A DNA stretch of 64,000 nucleotides from Pseudomonas sp. HN11 (lineage in GTDB: Bacteria > Pseudomonadota > Gammaproteobacteria > Pseudomonadales > Pseudomonadaceae). The stretch is from NCBI RefSeq assembly GCF_021390155.1, contig NZ_CP089985.1:5597501-5661500 (forward strand), in the 5' to 3' direction. The notes below the pieces were generated by a model. That model was not told the DNA's origin and made no database searches. It saw only the letters and a program-made list of their open reading frames with translations. Position numbers and translations under genes: made by a program. This document shows positions 30,857 to 41,084 of the stretch, piece after piece (position 1 is the first letter of the stretch; each line of letters starts with the position of its first letter).

Positions 30857-31891
30857 CTAAGGCAACATGCCCGCGTGGGACAGACCGAGCTTCTCATCCA
30901 GACCAAGCAGGATGTTCATGTTCTGCACCGCCTGGCCCGACGCGCCCTTGACCAGGTTATCGATCACCGACAACACCACCACCAAGTCACCCTCCTGCGG
31001 ACGGTGTACGGCAATCCGGCACACATTGGCTCCGCGCACGCTACGGGTTTCAGGGTGGCTGCCAGCTGGCATCACATCGACGAACGGTTCGTTGGCATAA
31101 CGCTTCTCGAACAGCGCCTGCAGGTCTACCGAGCGATCGACCACGGTCGCGTACAGCGTGGAGTGAATACCGCGAATCATCGGGGTCAAGTGCGGCACAA
31201 AGGTCAAGCCAACATCCTTACCGGCCGCGCGACGCAGGCCCTGACGGATTTCCGGCAAGTGACGGTGACCTTTCACCGCATAGGCCTTCATGCTTTCCGA
31301 CGTCTCGGAGTACAGTGAGCCAACCGCCGCACCACGACCCGCGCCGCTGACACCCGACTTGCAGTCCGCGATCAAACGCGAGGCGTCTGCCAGACCAGCT
31401 TCCAGCAACGGCAGGAAGCCCAACTGAGTTGCAGTCGGATAACAACCCGGCACCGCGATCAAGCGCGCGCGCTTAATCTGTTCACGATTGACTTCGGGCA
31501 GGCCGTACACCGCCTCTTCCAACAGTTCTGGCGCGCCGTGAGGCTGGCCGTACCACTTGGCCCACTCATCAGCGTCCTGCAGACGGAAGTCCGCAGACAG
31601 GTCGATTACCTTGGTGCCAGCGGCCAGCAATTCACCGGCCAACGCATGGGCAACACCATGAGGGGTGGCAAAGAACACCACGTCGCACGCGCCCAGGGTC
31701 TTGATGTCCGGAACACTGAATGCCAGGCCGTCGTAGTGGCCGCGCAGGTTCGGGTACATATCAGCCACGGCCAGCCCGGCCTCGGATCGGGAGGTGATAA
31801 CCACCACCTCAGCTTGCGGATGCTGAGCCAACAGACGCAGCAATTCGACACCGGTATAACCCGTGCCGCCGACGATACCGACCTTGACCAT
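30857..31891 (-). CDS. argC: N-acetyl-gamma-glutamyl-phosphate reductase
   Basis: ArgC reduces N-acetylglutamyl phosphate with NADPH in arginine synthesis. The 344-residue product starts [19 protein letters not shown] (nucleotide-binding fold) and has the active-site cysteine in [13 protein letters not shown] chose ATG 31891; the upstream in-frame extension of 30 residues lacks family similarity. It is divergent from hemJ. Confidence 0.96.
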   Translation of the reverse strand: MVKVGIVGGTGYTGVELLRLLAQHPQAEVVVITSRSEAGLAVADMYPNLRGHYDGLAFSVPDIKTLGACDVVFFATPHGVAHALAGELLAAGTKVIDLSADFRLQDADEWAKWYGQPHGAPELLEEAVYGLPEVNREQIKRARLIAVPGCYPTATQLGFLPLLEAGLADASRLIADCKSGVSGAGRGAAVGSLYSETSESMKAYAVKGHRHLPEIRQGLRRAAGKDVGLTFVPHLTPMIRGIHSTLYATVVDRSVDLQALFEKRYANEPFVDVMPAGSHPETRSVRGANVCRIAVHRPQEGDLVVVLSVIDNLVKGASGQAVQNMNILLGLDEKLGLSHAGMLP

Positions 31892-32027
31892 AAACCTGCC
31901 CTCAACGAACCCACTGGAAAGCCGTCGATAATAGGGGCCGTATCGTCCTGCGACAACCGTCAACGTGACGTACGGGCTCATGAGCCACTACTATCTTCAG
32001 TTACCGTGAACCTGGGAATAATTAGAA

Positions 32028-32456
32028 ATGCTCTATCTATGGATCAAAGCCTTCCACATCGTCAGCATTGTCTGCTGGTTTGCCGGGCTGTTCTACCTGC
32101 CGCGCCTATTCGTCTACCACGCCCAAAGCGAGGACAGCATCAGCAAAGAGCGTTTCAGCATCATGGAGCGCAAGCTGTACCGTGGCATCATGGGGCCGGC
32201 GATGCTTGCCACGCTGATTTTCGGCGGCTGGCTGATCTATCTGAACCCGAGCATCTTTCACTCGGGCGGCTGGATCCACGCCAAGCTGACCCTCGTCGTA
32301 CTGCTCATCGGCTACCACCATATGTGCGGCGCCCAGGTAAAGCGTTTTGCCCGTGGCGAAAACACCCGCAGCCATGTCTTTTATCGCTGGTTCAATGAAG
32401 TGCCCGTTCTTATATTGCTGGCAATCGTAATTTTGGTCGTGGTCAAACCGTTCTAA
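32028..32456 (+). CDS. hemJ: HemJ-type protoporphyrinogen oxidase
   Basis: HemJ is a membrane enzyme for the penultimate oxidation of heme synthesis in bacteria lacking HemG or HemY. The 142-residue product has four predicted membrane helices and the family N terminus MLYLWIKAFHIVSIVCWFAGLFYLPRLF. Conserved histidines (His10, His31) and WIHAKL near residue 82 are present. It is 24 bases before the nitronate monooxygenase gene. It could also be a CopD-related protein, but length and motifs favour HemJ. Confidence 0.85.
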   Translation: MLYLWIKAFHIVSIVCWFAGLFYLPRLFVYHAQSEDSISKERFSIMERKLYRGIMGPAMLATLIFGGWLIYLNPSIFHSGGWIHAKLTLVVLLIGYHHMCGAQVKRFARGENTRSHVFYRWFNEVPVLILLAIVILVVVKPF

Positions 32457-32480
32457 CTTCAATTATTCGGGGTACCTCCA

Positions 32481-33443
32481 ATGTCACTGCCCGCTCTGCT
32501 TGAACAACGTCTGCGCCTGCCCGTCGTGGCGGCGCCGATGTTCCTGATCTCCAACCCGCAACTGGTCCTGGCGTGCTGCCGCAATGGAGTCGTCGGGAGC
32601 TTCCCGGCGCTCAACCAACGCGAAAGCAGTGGGTTCAAGGCTTGGCTGGAAGAGATCGAAGCGGGCCTGGCACAGTTGGATAACCCCGCACCCTATGCCG
32701 TCAACCTGATCGTGCACAACAGCAACCCTCGGCTGGAGGCGGACCTGGCGATCTGCGTAGAGCACAAAGTGCCAATCGTCATCACCAGCCTGGGCGCCGT
32801 GAAGGAATTGGTAGACGCCGTACACAGCTACGGCGGTCTGGTGTTCCACGATGTCACCACCCGACGCCATGCCGAGAAGGCTGCCGAAGCCGGCGTGGAT
32901 GGCTTGATCGCCGTGGCCGCAGGCGCCGGTGGCCATGCCGGTACCTGGAGCCCTTTCTCACTGATTGCCGAGATTCGACAGTTCTTTGACAAAACCTTGC
33001 TGCTGGCCGGCTGCCTCAACCATGGACATGAGATTCTGGCGGCTCAACTACTCGGCGCAGACCTGGCCTATTTCGGCACACGCTTTATCGGCACCACCGA
33101 AAGTCATGCCCCGGATGCGTATAAAGAGATGCTGCTCACATCGCGAGCCGCCGACATCGTGCACACTCCCGCTGTCTCCGGCGTGCCCGCAAGCTTTATG
33201 CGCCAAAGCCTGGAAAACGCTGGTTTCGACCTCACCGCCCTGCAAGGCAAAGGCGAAGTCAACTTCGGCTCCAAGCTCAAGCCGTTGAGCGACGAGGCCA
33301 AGGCATGGAAAACTGTATGGTCCGCCGGCCAAGGTGTCGGTGAGATTGATGATTTGCCCAGCGTCGATGAACTGGTTGCTCGCCTGGATGCCGAATACCG
33401 CAAGGCACGCGAACAAGCAGCTCAGTTACGCTGGCCGCGCTGA
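32481..33443 (+). CDS. Nitronate monooxygenase family protein
   Basis: An FMN-dependent TIM-barrel enzyme of the 2-nitropropane dioxygenase family; characterised members oxidise propionate-3-nitronate or other nitronates. The 320-residue product has the N-terminal LPVVAAPMFLISNP and the FMN phosphate-binding AAGAGGHAGTW motif near residue 155, and a later YFGTRFIGTTES. The true substrate cannot be told from sequence. It is closely downstream of hemJ, preceded by GGGGTACC-type weak ribosome site. Confidence 0.88.
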   Translation: MSLPALLEQRLRLPVVAAPMFLISNPQLVLACCRNGVVGSFPALNQRESSGFKAWLEEIEAGLAQLDNPAPYAVNLIVHNSNPRLEADLAICVEHKVPIVITSLGAVKELVDAVHSYGGLVFHDVTTRRHAEKAAEAGVDGLIAVAAGAGGHAGTWSPFSLIAEIRQFFDKTLLLAGCLNHGHEILAAQLLGADLAYFGTRFIGTTESHAPDAYKEMLLTSRAADIVHTPAVSGVPASFMRQSLENAGFDLTALQGKGEVNFGSKLKPLSDEAKAWKTVWSAGQGVGEIDDLPSVDELVARLDAEYRKAREQAAQLRWPR

Positions 33444-33512
33444 CCCAACCGCAAGGCCCGCCGATTGAGCCAGCCTTCATTACCTACCTGAACAAGTGAC
33501 AAGGAAGCCGGC

Positions 33513-34469
33513 ATGAGCGACAACCGTTTCAAGATTGTGTTTGATGGAGCCTTGCTCCCGGGTGTCGAGAGCACCACGGCCAAGTTGAACCTGGCCGAGC
33601 TGTTCAAGAGCGACGTCGAAGCCATCGAGAAGCTCTTCACCGGTCGTCCGGTCGCGCTCAAACGTGACCTGTCGCGCCCGGATGCGGAAACCTACCTCAC
33701 CGCACTAAAAAACGCCGGGGTCGATGCGCGCATCGAAGCTGAACAGCCCGTCGCCTTCAGCCTGGCCGAGACCCACGAAACGGATTCCGACAGTTTCTCG
33801 CGCCCTGCGGCATCGCCTTATGCACCACCACGTTCCGCCGTGGGTGACGACCTGCCGGAATACGCCACCCTGAAGGTATTCACCATCCACGGGCGCATCG
33901 GTCGCTTGCGATACCTCGCCTGGACCCTGGTTTTGACCCTGGCGCTGTTGGTTGCCGGCGGCATCATCAGCACCGTCAGCTTTGCCGTCGCCACCGCTTC
34001 GCCGACCGCGGGCACTATCCTCGGCATATTGCTGGGCCTCGCGTTGTTTGTTGCGCTGGTCTGGGTCAGCGTACAAATCGGTGTGCAGCGCCTGCACGAC
34101 CTGGGTTGGTCGGGCTGGCTGTACTTCCTCAACCTGGTTCCGCTGGTGAACAGCGTCTTCCCGATCCTGCTGCTGGTACTGCCGGGCAATGCAGGCGCCA
34201 ACCAGTACGGCGCGCCACCACCACGCAACTCCACGGCGGTAAAAGTCCTGGCTACCCTGTGGCTGGCGTTTATCCCGGTCATGCTTGCCATCGTGGTGAC
34301 CCTGGGTATGAACGGTTACCTGAATCAACTCGAGGCCAACATGGACAGCAGCTACGAAAGCAGCTCCATCACCTCCGATGAAGATGCCGACCAAGCCGCG
34401 ACCGTCGAAGAAGACGAAGCGCAGAGTGCTGACGAAGCGGGCGAACCTGTAGACTCTCCAGAACAGTGA
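33513..34469 (+). CDS. DUF805 membrane protein with an extra N-terminal domain
   Basis: A 318-residue protein of unknown function. Residues 1-80 form a soluble alpha/beta domain ending ALKRDLSRPDAETYLTALKN. Residues about 118-280 are a DUF805 domain with four membrane segments and the hallmark VQIGVQRLHDLGWSGW. The last 35 residues are strongly acidic. The start has AAGGAAG upstream. The N-terminal part does not belong to the DUF805 core and may be a regulatory or binding module. It lies between the nitronate monooxygenase and the short-chain dehydrogenase on the same strand. Confidence 0.85.
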   Translation: MSDNRFKIVFDGALLPGVESTTAKLNLAELFKSDVEAIEKLFTGRPVALKRDLSRPDAETYLTALKNAGVDARIEAEQPVAFSLAETHETDSDSFSRPAASPYAPPRSAVGDDLPEYATLKVFTIHGRIGRLRYLAWTLVLTLALLVAGGIISTVSFAVATASPTAGTILGILLGLALFVALVWVSVQIGVQRLHDLGWSGWLYFLNLVPLVNSVFPILLLVLPGNAGANQYGAPPPRNSTAVKVLATLWLAFIPVMLAIVVTLGMNGYLNQLEANMDSSYESSSITSDEDADQAATVEEDEAQSADEAGEPVDSPEQ

Positions 34470-34532
34470 AGAAACGCCCCCGGCCTGTGATGCCTCTGTC
34501 ACAGGCGCGGCGGCGTTGCGATGGAGAAAGGC

Positions 34533-35321
34533 ATGACCCGTTACGCTCTGATCACCGGCGCCTCCAGCGGCATCGGCCTAGCCTTGGCCGAAGCGCTGGC
34601 CCGTCGTGGCCGCAGCTTGATTCTGGTGGCCCGCCAGCGTGATCAGTTGGAAAGCATTGCAATTGAATTGACCCAACGCTTTGGCGTCGAGGTGCTGTTC
34701 CGGGCCTGCGACCTGGGCGAGCCGTTGCGGTTGTCCGGGTTCCTGCTGGAGCTTGAAGAAGGCGAGCGGCAGATTGATCTGCTGGTCAATTGCGCCGGCA
34801 TCGGCACCAGCGGGCCGTTCCTGGCCCAGGACTGGATGACTGAGCAAGACCTCATGGAGGTCAACATCCTTGCCCTGACCCGTATGTGCCACGCCCTTGG
34901 CAACAGCATGGCGCTGCACGGCGGTGGGCAGATTCTCAATGTGGCCTCCGTCGCCGCGTTCCAGCCTGGCCCGTGGATGAGCACCTATTACGCCAGTAAG
35001 GCCTATGTGCTGCATTTCTCCGAAGGCCTGCGCGAAGAATTGAAAACCTGCGGTATCAAGGTCTCAGTGCTCTGCCCCGGTCCGACACGTACCGCCTTCT
35101 TCGGCACCGCGCAGATGGACACCGCCAAGCTTGATCGCAGCCAGCAACTGATGAGCCCCGAGGAAGTGGCGCTCTACACCGTACGTGCTCTGGATAAAAA
35201 CAAAGCCATCATCATTCCCGGTCGACGCAACCGCTGGATAGCCTTCAGCCCGCGCTTCAGCCCACGCTGGCTGACCCGCAGGATCGCTGGCGCCATCAAT
35301 AAGGCCTATTGCCCGCGCTGA
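34533..35321 (+). CDS. Short-chain dehydrogenase/reductase
   Basis: A 262-residue SDR-type oxidoreductase. The nucleotide-binding [15 protein letters not shown] lies at residues 8-22, NCAGIG near 91, a catalytic serine in NVASVAAF and YYASKAY for the Tyr/Lys pair. Residues RQRDQLE after strand 2 suggest NADP preference. The substrate is unknown. ATG 34533 is preferred to ATG 34521 because GGAG sits just before it. Confidence 0.9.
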   Translation: MTRYALITGASSGIGLALAEALARRGRSLILVARQRDQLESIAIELTQRFGVEVLFRACDLGEPLRLSGFLLELEEGERQIDLLVNCAGIGTSGPFLAQDWMTEQDLMEVNILALTRMCHALGNSMALHGGGQILNVASVAAFQPGPWMSTYYASKAYVLHFSEGLREELKTCGIKVSVLCPGPTRTAFFGTAQMDTAKLDRSQQLMSPEEVALYTVRALDKNKAIIIPGRRNRWIAFSPRFSPRWLTRRIAGAINKAYCPR

Positions 35322-35367
35322 CTGGCTGAGTACACTCACCCTGCACATTCATAATGGAGAAACAGCT

Positions 35368-35706
35368 GTGGATACTCTGTTCACCAAGATCATCAACAGG
35401 GAAATACCCGCGAAGATTATCTACGAGGATGACCAGGTCCTGGCCTTCCACGATATTGCACCGCAAGCACCTGTGCATTTCCTGGTCATTCCGAAGAAAC
35501 CTATCCGCACGTTGAACGACCTGACTGAAGACGATAAAGCCCTCGCTGGCCATATCCTGTTCACCGCCCAGCGCCTGGCCGTTGAGCAAGGTTGCGAAAA
35601 AGGTTTTCGTGTGGTGATGAACTGCAATGAAGACGGAGGGCAGACCGTTTATCACATCCATATGCATGTGCTGGGTCAGCGCCAGATGAACTGGCCGCCG
35701 GGCTGA
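35368..35706 (+). CDS. HIT family protein (HinT-like)
   Basis: A 112-residue histidine-triad nucleotide hydrolase, like HinT, that cleaves adenosine phosphoramidates. The triad is complete in YHIHMHVLG near residue 98. Start is GTG (35368) with GGAGA upstream, giving the family N terminus [16 protein letters not shown]. It follows the SDR gene by 46 bases. Confidence 0.93.
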   Translation: MDTLFTKIINREIPAKIIYEDDQVLAFHDIAPQAPVHFLVIPKKPIRTLNDLTEDDKALAGHILFTAQRLAVEQGCEKGFRVVMNCNEDGGQTVYHIHMHVLGQRQMNWPPG

Positions 35707-35860
35707 GTCTTGGGAGGAGTTTGCGACTGCTACGTAGTTTTACGGGAGCACGCGCCCTCACCACGGCAAGCTTCCTCGCCCAAGGGCAAATTGACTCAGC
35801 GCAAACGCTTCGCCCTCTCTTGCGGTAAACTGGCCGCCGAGATTCTTCCCGGAGGTCAGC

Positions 35861-36508
35861 ATGACTACCCAACGTCACTACTCGCCGATTGACCGTCTGT
35901 TGCTGCAAGCCGACATGGCCATGCGCACACTGCTGCCGTTCAGTGGCCAGCCGTATCGGCCTTCGCCCGCGATTGTGCAGCCCGACGCCCAGATGAGCGA
36001 GACCGAGACCCGCCACGTCGCCGGCCTGATGCGCATCAACCATACCGGCGAAGTCTGTGCCCAGGCGCTGTATCAGGGCCAGGCACTGACCGCCAAGCTG
36101 CCGCAGGTACGCGCCGCGATGGAACATGCCGCAGAGGAAGAAATCGACCACCTGGCCTGGTGCGAGCAACGTATTCGCCAATTGGGCAGTCACCCGAGCG
36201 TGCTGAACCCACTGTTTTATGGCATGTCGTTTGGGATCGGCGCAGCTGCCGGCCTGATCAGCGACAAGGTCAGCCTGGGGTTTGTCGCGGCGACTGAGCA
36301 TCAAGTGTGCAAACACCTGGATGAGCATCTGGAACAACTGCCGGCCGAAGACGAAAAATCCCGGGCGATTCTTGAGCAGATGCGCATCGATGAAGAACAC
36401 CACGCGGAAAGTGCACTGGATGCGGGCGGTTTCCGCTTCCCCGCGCCAGTGCGATTCGGCATGAGTCTCTTGGCCAAAGTCATGACCAAAAGCACTTATA
36501 GAATCTAG
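35861..36508 (+). CDS. coq7: 2-polyprenyl-3-methyl-6-methoxy-1,4-benzoquinol hydroxylase
   Basis: Coq7 (UbiF-equivalent) is the di-iron hydroxylase for the last ring hydroxylation in ubiquinone synthesis. The 215-residue product has the iron ligands in [19 protein letters not shown] and DEEHHAE. It starts [16 protein letters not shown] after GGAGG. A terminator lies 16 bases after the stop. Confidence 0.95.
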   Translation: MTTQRHYSPIDRLLLQADMAMRTLLPFSGQPYRPSPAIVQPDAQMSETETRHVAGLMRINHTGEVCAQALYQGQALTAKLPQVRAAMEHAAEEEIDHLAWCEQRIRQLGSHPSVLNPLFYGMSFGIGAAAGLISDKVSLGFVAATEHQVCKHLDEHLEQLPAEDEKSRAILEQMRIDEEHHAESALDAGGFRFPAPVRFGMSLLAKVMTKSTYRI

Positions 36509-36524
36509 ATGCATCGAATCTGAT

Positions 36525-36561
36525 GCAAAAAAGGGCGCTATCACAGCGCCCTTTCTTTTTG
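36525..36561. terminator. Bidirectional terminator between coq7 and the OsmC-like gene
   Basis: GGGCGCT and AGCGCCC form a 7-bp stem with a 5-base loop, flanked by A on the left and a T-rich tract on the right. It lies between convergent genes. Confidence 0.88.
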
Positions 36562-36577
36562 CCCGACGATTGAGCAA

Positions 36578-37000
36578 TCAACCCAGTTCGATAATTTCGT
36601 AATCATGGGTGATGGCCACACCGGCCGCGCCGAGCATGATCGATGCCGAGCAATACTTCTCAGCCGACAGCTCGATGGCACGCTTGACCTGGGCTTCCTT
36701 CAACGCTCGGCCCTTCACCACAAAATGCATGTGGATCTTGGTGAATACCTTGGGGTCCTCAGTGGCGCGCTCGGCTTCCAGGAAGGCTTCGCAGCTTTCC
36801 ACGGCCTGGCGGGATTTCTTCAGGATGCTGACTACGTCGAAATTGCTGCAACCGCCTACGCCCAGCAGGAGCATTTCCATCGGGCGTACGCCCAGGTTGC
36901 GGCCACCGGCTTCCGGGGGGCCGTCCATGACCACCACATGGCCACTGCCCGACTCACCGAGGAACATGGCTTCGCCCGCCCATTGGATGCGTGCCTTCAT
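36578..37000 (-). CDS. OsmC family protein
   Basis: A 140-residue OsmC/Ohr-fold protein; characterised relatives reduce organic hydroperoxides through a cysteine pair. Two cysteines in family positions are present: Cys51 in GVGGCSNFDVV and a later one in EKYCSASIML. It resembles the YhfA branch of the family, often beside crp, as here beside vfr. The actual substrate is unknown. Confidence 0.88.
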   Translation of the reverse strand: MKARIQWAGEAMFLGESGSGHVVVMDGPPEAGGRNLGVRPMEMLLLGVGGCSNFDVVSILKKSRQAVESCEAFLEAERATEDPKVFTKIHMHFVVKGRALKEAQVKRAIELSAEKYCSASIMLGAAGVAITHDYEIIELG

Positions 37001-37248
37001 CGCCCAGACTCCACTGCTAAAAAAAGGGTCGCCAGCTTAGCACAGGGCCCGATTGCGTCAGCGTTTCCAACAAAAGCGATCAATAGCAGGGTTTGCGCGG
37101 AAAATTGGCTAATCGAGTCAGAATGTGTCTGTTAAGCTGACGCCAAATCGATGGCGTAATGCCACCCTTTATACGCCGTGTATCAGTGCCGATACCCGAT
37201 GAATACAACAACTCAAACTATTTAGCGCAGTCTTTTCGGGATACAACC

Positions 37249-37893
37249 ATGGTTGCCCTTACTCCCATACCCAAGATCAAGAATCTCGACAAACTGTTGA
37301 TGCATTGCCAGCGCCGCCGCTACCCGGCCAAGCACAACATCATCTGCGCGGGCGAACGCTCCGAAACGCTGTTCTTCATTATCAAAGGCTCGGTAACGAT
37401 CCTGATCGAGGATGAAGACGGTCGTGAAATGATCATCGCCTACCTGAACACCGGGGATTTTTTTGGGGAGTTGGGGCTGTTCGAACAAGCCGGTAAGGAA
37501 CAAGAACGCAGCGCATGGGTGCGCGCCAAGGTCGAATGCGAAGTGGCCGAGATCAGCTATGCCAAGTTCCGCGAGCTGTCCCAGCACGATCCCGACATTC
37601 TTTACTCCCTGAGCGGCCAGATTGCTCAGCGTCTGCGCGACACCACGCGTAAGGTCGGCGACCTGGCATTCTTTGACGTCACCGGCCGGGTCGCGCGTTG
37701 CCTGCTGGACCTGTGCAAGCAGCCCGACGCCATGACGCACCCCGACGGCATGCAGATCAAGGTCACACGCCAGGAAATCGGGCGCATTGTCGGCTGTTCA
37801 CGGGAGATGGTCGGTCGCGTGCTCAAGGACCTGGAAGAGCGCAACCTGGTTCACGTCAAGGGCAAGACGATGGTGGTGTTCGGGACCCGCTAA
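37249..37893 (+). CDS. vfr: CRP-family regulator Vfr
   Basis: Vfr is the pseudomonad homologue of the cAMP receptor protein, a global regulator of virulence and other genes. The 214-residue product has the cAMP-binding domain ([44 protein letters not shown]) and a C-terminal helix-turn-helix with [21 protein letters not shown] chose ATG 37249 by similarity to P. aeruginosa Vfr; an ATG 90 bases upstream is in frame but adds an unrelated leader. Its 3' end overlaps the convergent lipoate-ligase-like gene by 4 bases. Confidence 0.94.
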   Translation: MVALTPIPKIKNLDKLLMHCQRRRYPAKHNIICAGERSETLFFIIKGSVTILIEDEDGREMIIAYLNTGDFFGELGLFEQAGKEQERSAWVRAKVECEVAEISYAKFRELSQHDPDILYSLSGQIAQRLRDTTRKVGDLAFFDVTGRVARCLLDLCKQPDAMTHPDGMQIKVTRQEIGRIVGCSREMVGRVLKDLEERNLVHVKGKTMVVFGTR

Positions 37894-38588
37894 ACCGGCA
37901 GGAAACTGACCAGCATTTGACGGTACAGGGTATCCAGCCGATTGATCGCATCCGGCGCGGGGAAGGCTTCGTGCAGGGCGATATGACTATCGGCCCTCAC
38001 CCTTTGGTCAAGGCCGCAGGCTTGGTTGAAGCGGTTGACCGCAGCGATCAACTCTTCGCGGTCGTTTTCCAGCAACAGCGCACCATGCACCAAGCCCACC
38101 GGGCGGCCACCACTTTGTCGCCAACGCTGGGCGGTGCCGACCATTTTGCGGCCGTTGAGGTTGACGTTGTAGCGACCGTCGCAAAACGCGCCGTCGATTT
38201 CACCGACGGACGCGTCGCCACCCAACTCGATCAACAGATCGCAGATCGGTTGGCACAAACGCAGGTAACCGGTTTCAATACGATTCTGGTCGCCTTCACT
38301 GCGCGGCGGGGCGTAGACCAGGGCGATGTTGACGGTGGCACTCGACTGCGGCACCGGCTCGCCGCCGGTTTCACGCAGCAGCACCGGCCAACCGGCGTCG
38401 GCGCAGACTCGGCTGGCGGACTCGAAGGCCGGCAGGCGGCTCAACCGACGCGGCATGACCAAGGCCTGGTCGCTGGGTTGCCAGAACAACAACCCATACT
38501 CCTGCTCACCTGCGCAAACAGCAGCCAGCAGGTCTTGTTCGGCGGCAAGCCCTGCTTCGACGGTCATCGCAACCGGCTGCGTCATCAT
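37890..38588 (-). CDS. Lipoate-protein ligase A family protein, atypical
   Basis: A 232-residue protein of the BPL/LplA catalytic family, which in known members moves lipoate or octanoate onto a lysine. The lysine motif [13 protein letters not shown] (about residue 155) matches the family. However, the substrate loop reads [11 protein letters not shown], where the third glycine of the usual GGG is Glu. Its ATG overlaps the trpC stop by one base (TGATG), so it is probably translated with trpC. No such gene lies between vfr and trpC in P. aeruginosa PAO1 as I recall it. Activity and substrate are unknown. Confidence 0.78.
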   Translation of the reverse strand: MMTQPVAMTVEAGLAAEQDLLAAVCAGEQEYGLLFWQPSDQALVMPRRLSRLPAFESASRVCADAGWPVLLRETGGEPVPQSSATVNIALVYAPPRSEGDQNRIETGYLRLCQPICDLLIELGGDASVGEIDGAFCDGRYNVNLNGRKMVGTAQRWRQSGGRPVGLVHGALLLENDREELIAAVNRFNQACGLDQRVRADSHIALHEAFPAPDAINRLDTLYRQMLVSFLPV

Positions 38589-39424
38589 CAATCCAATGTC
38601 GAACCGCTGACCGCCACGCCCCGCTCCGGGAAGAACAGGCGCTGCAATTCAGCCCCTGGGTTCTCGGCGCGCATGAAGGTTTCGCCCACCAGGAACGAAT
38701 ACACCCCACTGATCTCCATCAGCTCCACATCGGCACGGTTGACGATGCCACTCTCGGTAATCACCAGACGGTCGCGCGGGATGCGCGGCAGAAGGTCGAG
38801 GGTATTTTCCAGGCTGACTTCGAAGGTATGCAGGTTACGGTTGTTGACTCCCACCAATGGTGTGTCGAGGGTTTTCAGGGCACGCTCCAGTTCATCGCCG
38901 TCGTGCACTTCCACCAGCACATCCAGGCCGACACTTTTGGCCACGGCCGCCAGCTCGGCCATTTTCACGTCATCCAAGGCAGAGACGATCAACAGCACAC
39001 AGTCGGCCCCCAGGGCGCGGGCTTCGACGATCTGGTAAGGGTCGACCATGAAATCCTTGCGGATCACCGGCAACTTGCACGCGGCGCGGGCCTGCTGCAG
39101 GAAAAGGTCGGAGCCCTGGAAGTAGTCGATATCGGTCAGCACGGACAGGCAGGTCGCCCCGCCCTTCTCATAGCTTTTGGCGATCTCTTCGGGAATGAAG
39201 ATTTCACGAATCACGCCCTTGCTAGGCGAAGCCTTCTTGATTTCAGCAATGACGGCGGGCTGCTTTTCCTTGGCCTGCTTGATCAGCGCATTGGCGAAGC
39301 CGCGCGGTGCATCGGCGGTTTTCGCTTGCGCTTCCAACTCGGCCAGGCTCACGCGGGCACGACGCTCAGCCACTTCTTCGGCCTTGCGAGCCAGGATCTT
39401 TTCCAGAACGGTCGGCACACTCAT
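38588..39424 (-). CDS. trpC: Indole-3-glycerol-phosphate synthase
   Basis: TrpC closes the indole ring in tryptophan synthesis. The 278-residue product is a monofunctional TIM barrel with [36 protein letters not shown] and [11 protein letters not shown], all catalytic or conserved blocks. Its start overlaps the trpD stop (ATGA), indicating coupling within trpGDC. Confidence 0.97.
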   Translation of the reverse strand: MSVPTVLEKILARKAEEVAERRARVSLAELEAQAKTADAPRGFANALIKQAKEKQPAVIAEIKKASPSKGVIREIFIPEEIAKSYEKGGATCLSVLTDIDYFQGSDLFLQQARAACKLPVIRKDFMVDPYQIVEARALGADCVLLIVSALDDVKMAELAAVAKSVGLDVLVEVHDGDELERALKTLDTPLVGVNNRNLHTFEVSLENTLDLLPRIPRDRLVITESGIVNRADVELMEISGVYSFLVGETFMRAENPGAELQRLFFPERGVAVSGSTLD

Positions 39425-40470
39425 CCTTCATTCTCCATCTTGAATACTGCGGTGAATGCTCCCAGCTCTTCGAGCTTTTCGCGAGCCAGACCGGTATGCA
39501 GCGCGTCATGGGCCAAGGCGACACCCTCTTTAAGACTATAGGCGTGATCGGCTGCGTAAAGCGCCGCGCCCGCATTCAAAACAATCATCTCAGCGGCTTT
39601 TTGACCGTTCTCGGTCTTGCGACGCCCCAAGGCATCGCGAATCAACTCCAGTGAGGCCGCCGGGCTTTCCACCGCCAGGCCGTGCAGGCTCTGGCTCTTC
39701 ATGCCCAGGTCTTCCGGCTCGACCCAATACTCGGTCACCTGGTCATTCTTCAGCTCCGCCACGAAGGTCGGTGCCGCCAGGCTGAATTCGTCCAGGCCGT
39801 CCTTGGAGTGCACCACCAGTACATGCTTGCTGCCCAGGCGTTGCAGTACCTCGGCCAACGGCCGGCAAAGCGCCTGGCTGAACACACCCACCACCTGGTG
39901 CTTCACACCGGCCGGATTCGTAAGCGGGCCGAGCATGTTGAACAGGGTGCGCAGGCCGAGATCCTTGCGCGGGCCGGCGGCGTGCTTCATCGCACCATGG
40001 TGGGATTGGGCAAACATGAAACCGATGCCAACGCTGTCAATGCACCGCGCCACTTGTACCGGCGTCAGGTTCAGATAGATCCCGGCCGCTTCCAGCAAAT
40101 CGGCGCTGCCGCTCTTGCCGGACACCGCACGGTTACCGTGCTTGGCCACGGTGCAACCCGCTGCCGCGACCACAAAAGAAGAAGCCGTCGATACGTTGAA
40201 AATATTCGCACCGTCACCGCCGGTGCCGACCACATCCACCACACCGTCGAGGGTCTTGAGCTCGACCTTGTCCGCCAACTCGCGCATCACCGACACGGCG
40301 CCAACGATCTCATCGATGCTCTCGCTCTTCATGCGCATCGCCATCATGAACGCGCCGATCTGCGCGTCGGTGCATTGACCGGTCATGATCTGGCGCATCA
40401 CATCGTTCATTTCAGCGGTGCTCAGGTCCAGGTGGCCGACGATACGGCTCAGGGCAGTCTTGATATCCAT
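39421..40470 (-). CDS. trpD: Anthranilate phosphoribosyltransferase
   Basis: TrpD transfers the ribosyl phosphate of PRPP to anthranilate. The 349-residue product has the PRPP motif [17 protein letters not shown] and [18 protein letters not shown]. It lies between trpG (9 bases upstream) and trpC (4-base overlap). Confidence 0.97.
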   Translation of the reverse strand: MDIKTALSRIVGHLDLSTAEMNDVMRQIMTGQCTDAQIGAFMMAMRMKSESIDEIVGAVSVMRELADKVELKTLDGVVDVVGTGGDGANIFNVSTASSFVVAAAGCTVAKHGNRAVSGKSGSADLLEAAGIYLNLTPVQVARCIDSVGIGFMFAQSHHGAMKHAAGPRKDLGLRTLFNMLGPLTNPAGVKHQVVGVFSQALCRPLAEVLQRLGSKHVLVVHSKDGLDEFSLAAPTFVAELKNDQVTEYWVEPEDLGMKSQSLHGLAVESPAASLELIRDALGRRKTENGQKAAEMIVLNAGAALYAADHAYSLKEGVALAHDALHTGLAREKLEELGAFTAVFKMENEG

Positions 40471-40479
40471 GGAAAGTCC

Positions 40480-41073
40480 TTAGCGCGTGCCGCCGCTCTG
40501 CTTGAGAAAGTTGGCGAACAGCTCGTAACCCTGCTCGGTCAGGATCGATTCAGGGTGAAATTGCACCCCTTCGATATTCAGTGTCTTGTGGCGCAGGCCC
40601 ATGATCTCGTCGACCGAGCCGTCTTCCAACTGGGTCCAGGCGGTCAGCTCCAGGCATTCCGGCAGGGTTTCGCGCTTGACCACCAACGAGTGGTAGCGGG
40701 TCACGGTCACCGGCAAGTTAAGCCCATGGAATACGCCCAGATCATGATGGAATACCGGGCTGGTCTTGCCGTGCATCACCTGGCGCGCCCGCACCACGTC
40801 ACCGCCAAAGGCCTGGCCGATGGACTGGTGGCCCAGGCACACACCCAGGATAGGCAATTTGCCGGCGAAATACTTGATAGCCTCCAGGGAAATACCCGCT
40901 TCGGTCGGCGTGCACGGGCCTGGCGAAACCACGATGCGCTCGGGGTTCAGCGCGGCGATTTCAGCCACGGTCAATTCATCGTTGCGTACCACCTTGACCT
41001 CGGCACCCAGCTCGCCCAAGTACTGCACAACGTTGTAGGTAAAGGAGTCGTAGTTATCAATCATCAGCAACAT
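40480..41073 (-). CDS. trpG: Anthranilate synthase glutaminase subunit
   Basis: TrpG supplies ammonia from glutamine to TrpE. The 197-residue class I amidotransferase has the triad Cys ([11 protein letters not shown]), His and Glu (FHPESILTE). It lies only 11 bases after trpE. In P. aeruginosa trpE and trpG are far apart, separated by the R/F pyocin cluster. Confidence 0.96.
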   Translation of the reverse strand: MLLMIDNYDSFTYNVVQYLGELGAEVKVVRNDELTVAEIAALNPERIVVSPGPCTPTEAGISLEAIKYFAGKLPILGVCLGHQSIGQAFGGDVVRARQVMHGKTSPVFHHDLGVFHGLNLPVTVTRYHSLVVKRETLPECLELTAWTQLEDGSVDEIMGLRHKTLNIEGVQFHPESILTEQGYELFANFLKQSGGTR

Positions 41074-41084
41074 GGGGGGAAACC

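Noticed and set aside
37001..37248. Vfr autoregulatory site upstream of vfr
   Set aside because: TGTGTCTGTTAAGCTGACGCC (near 37127) is only a partial match to the CRP/Vfr consensus; too weak to list.
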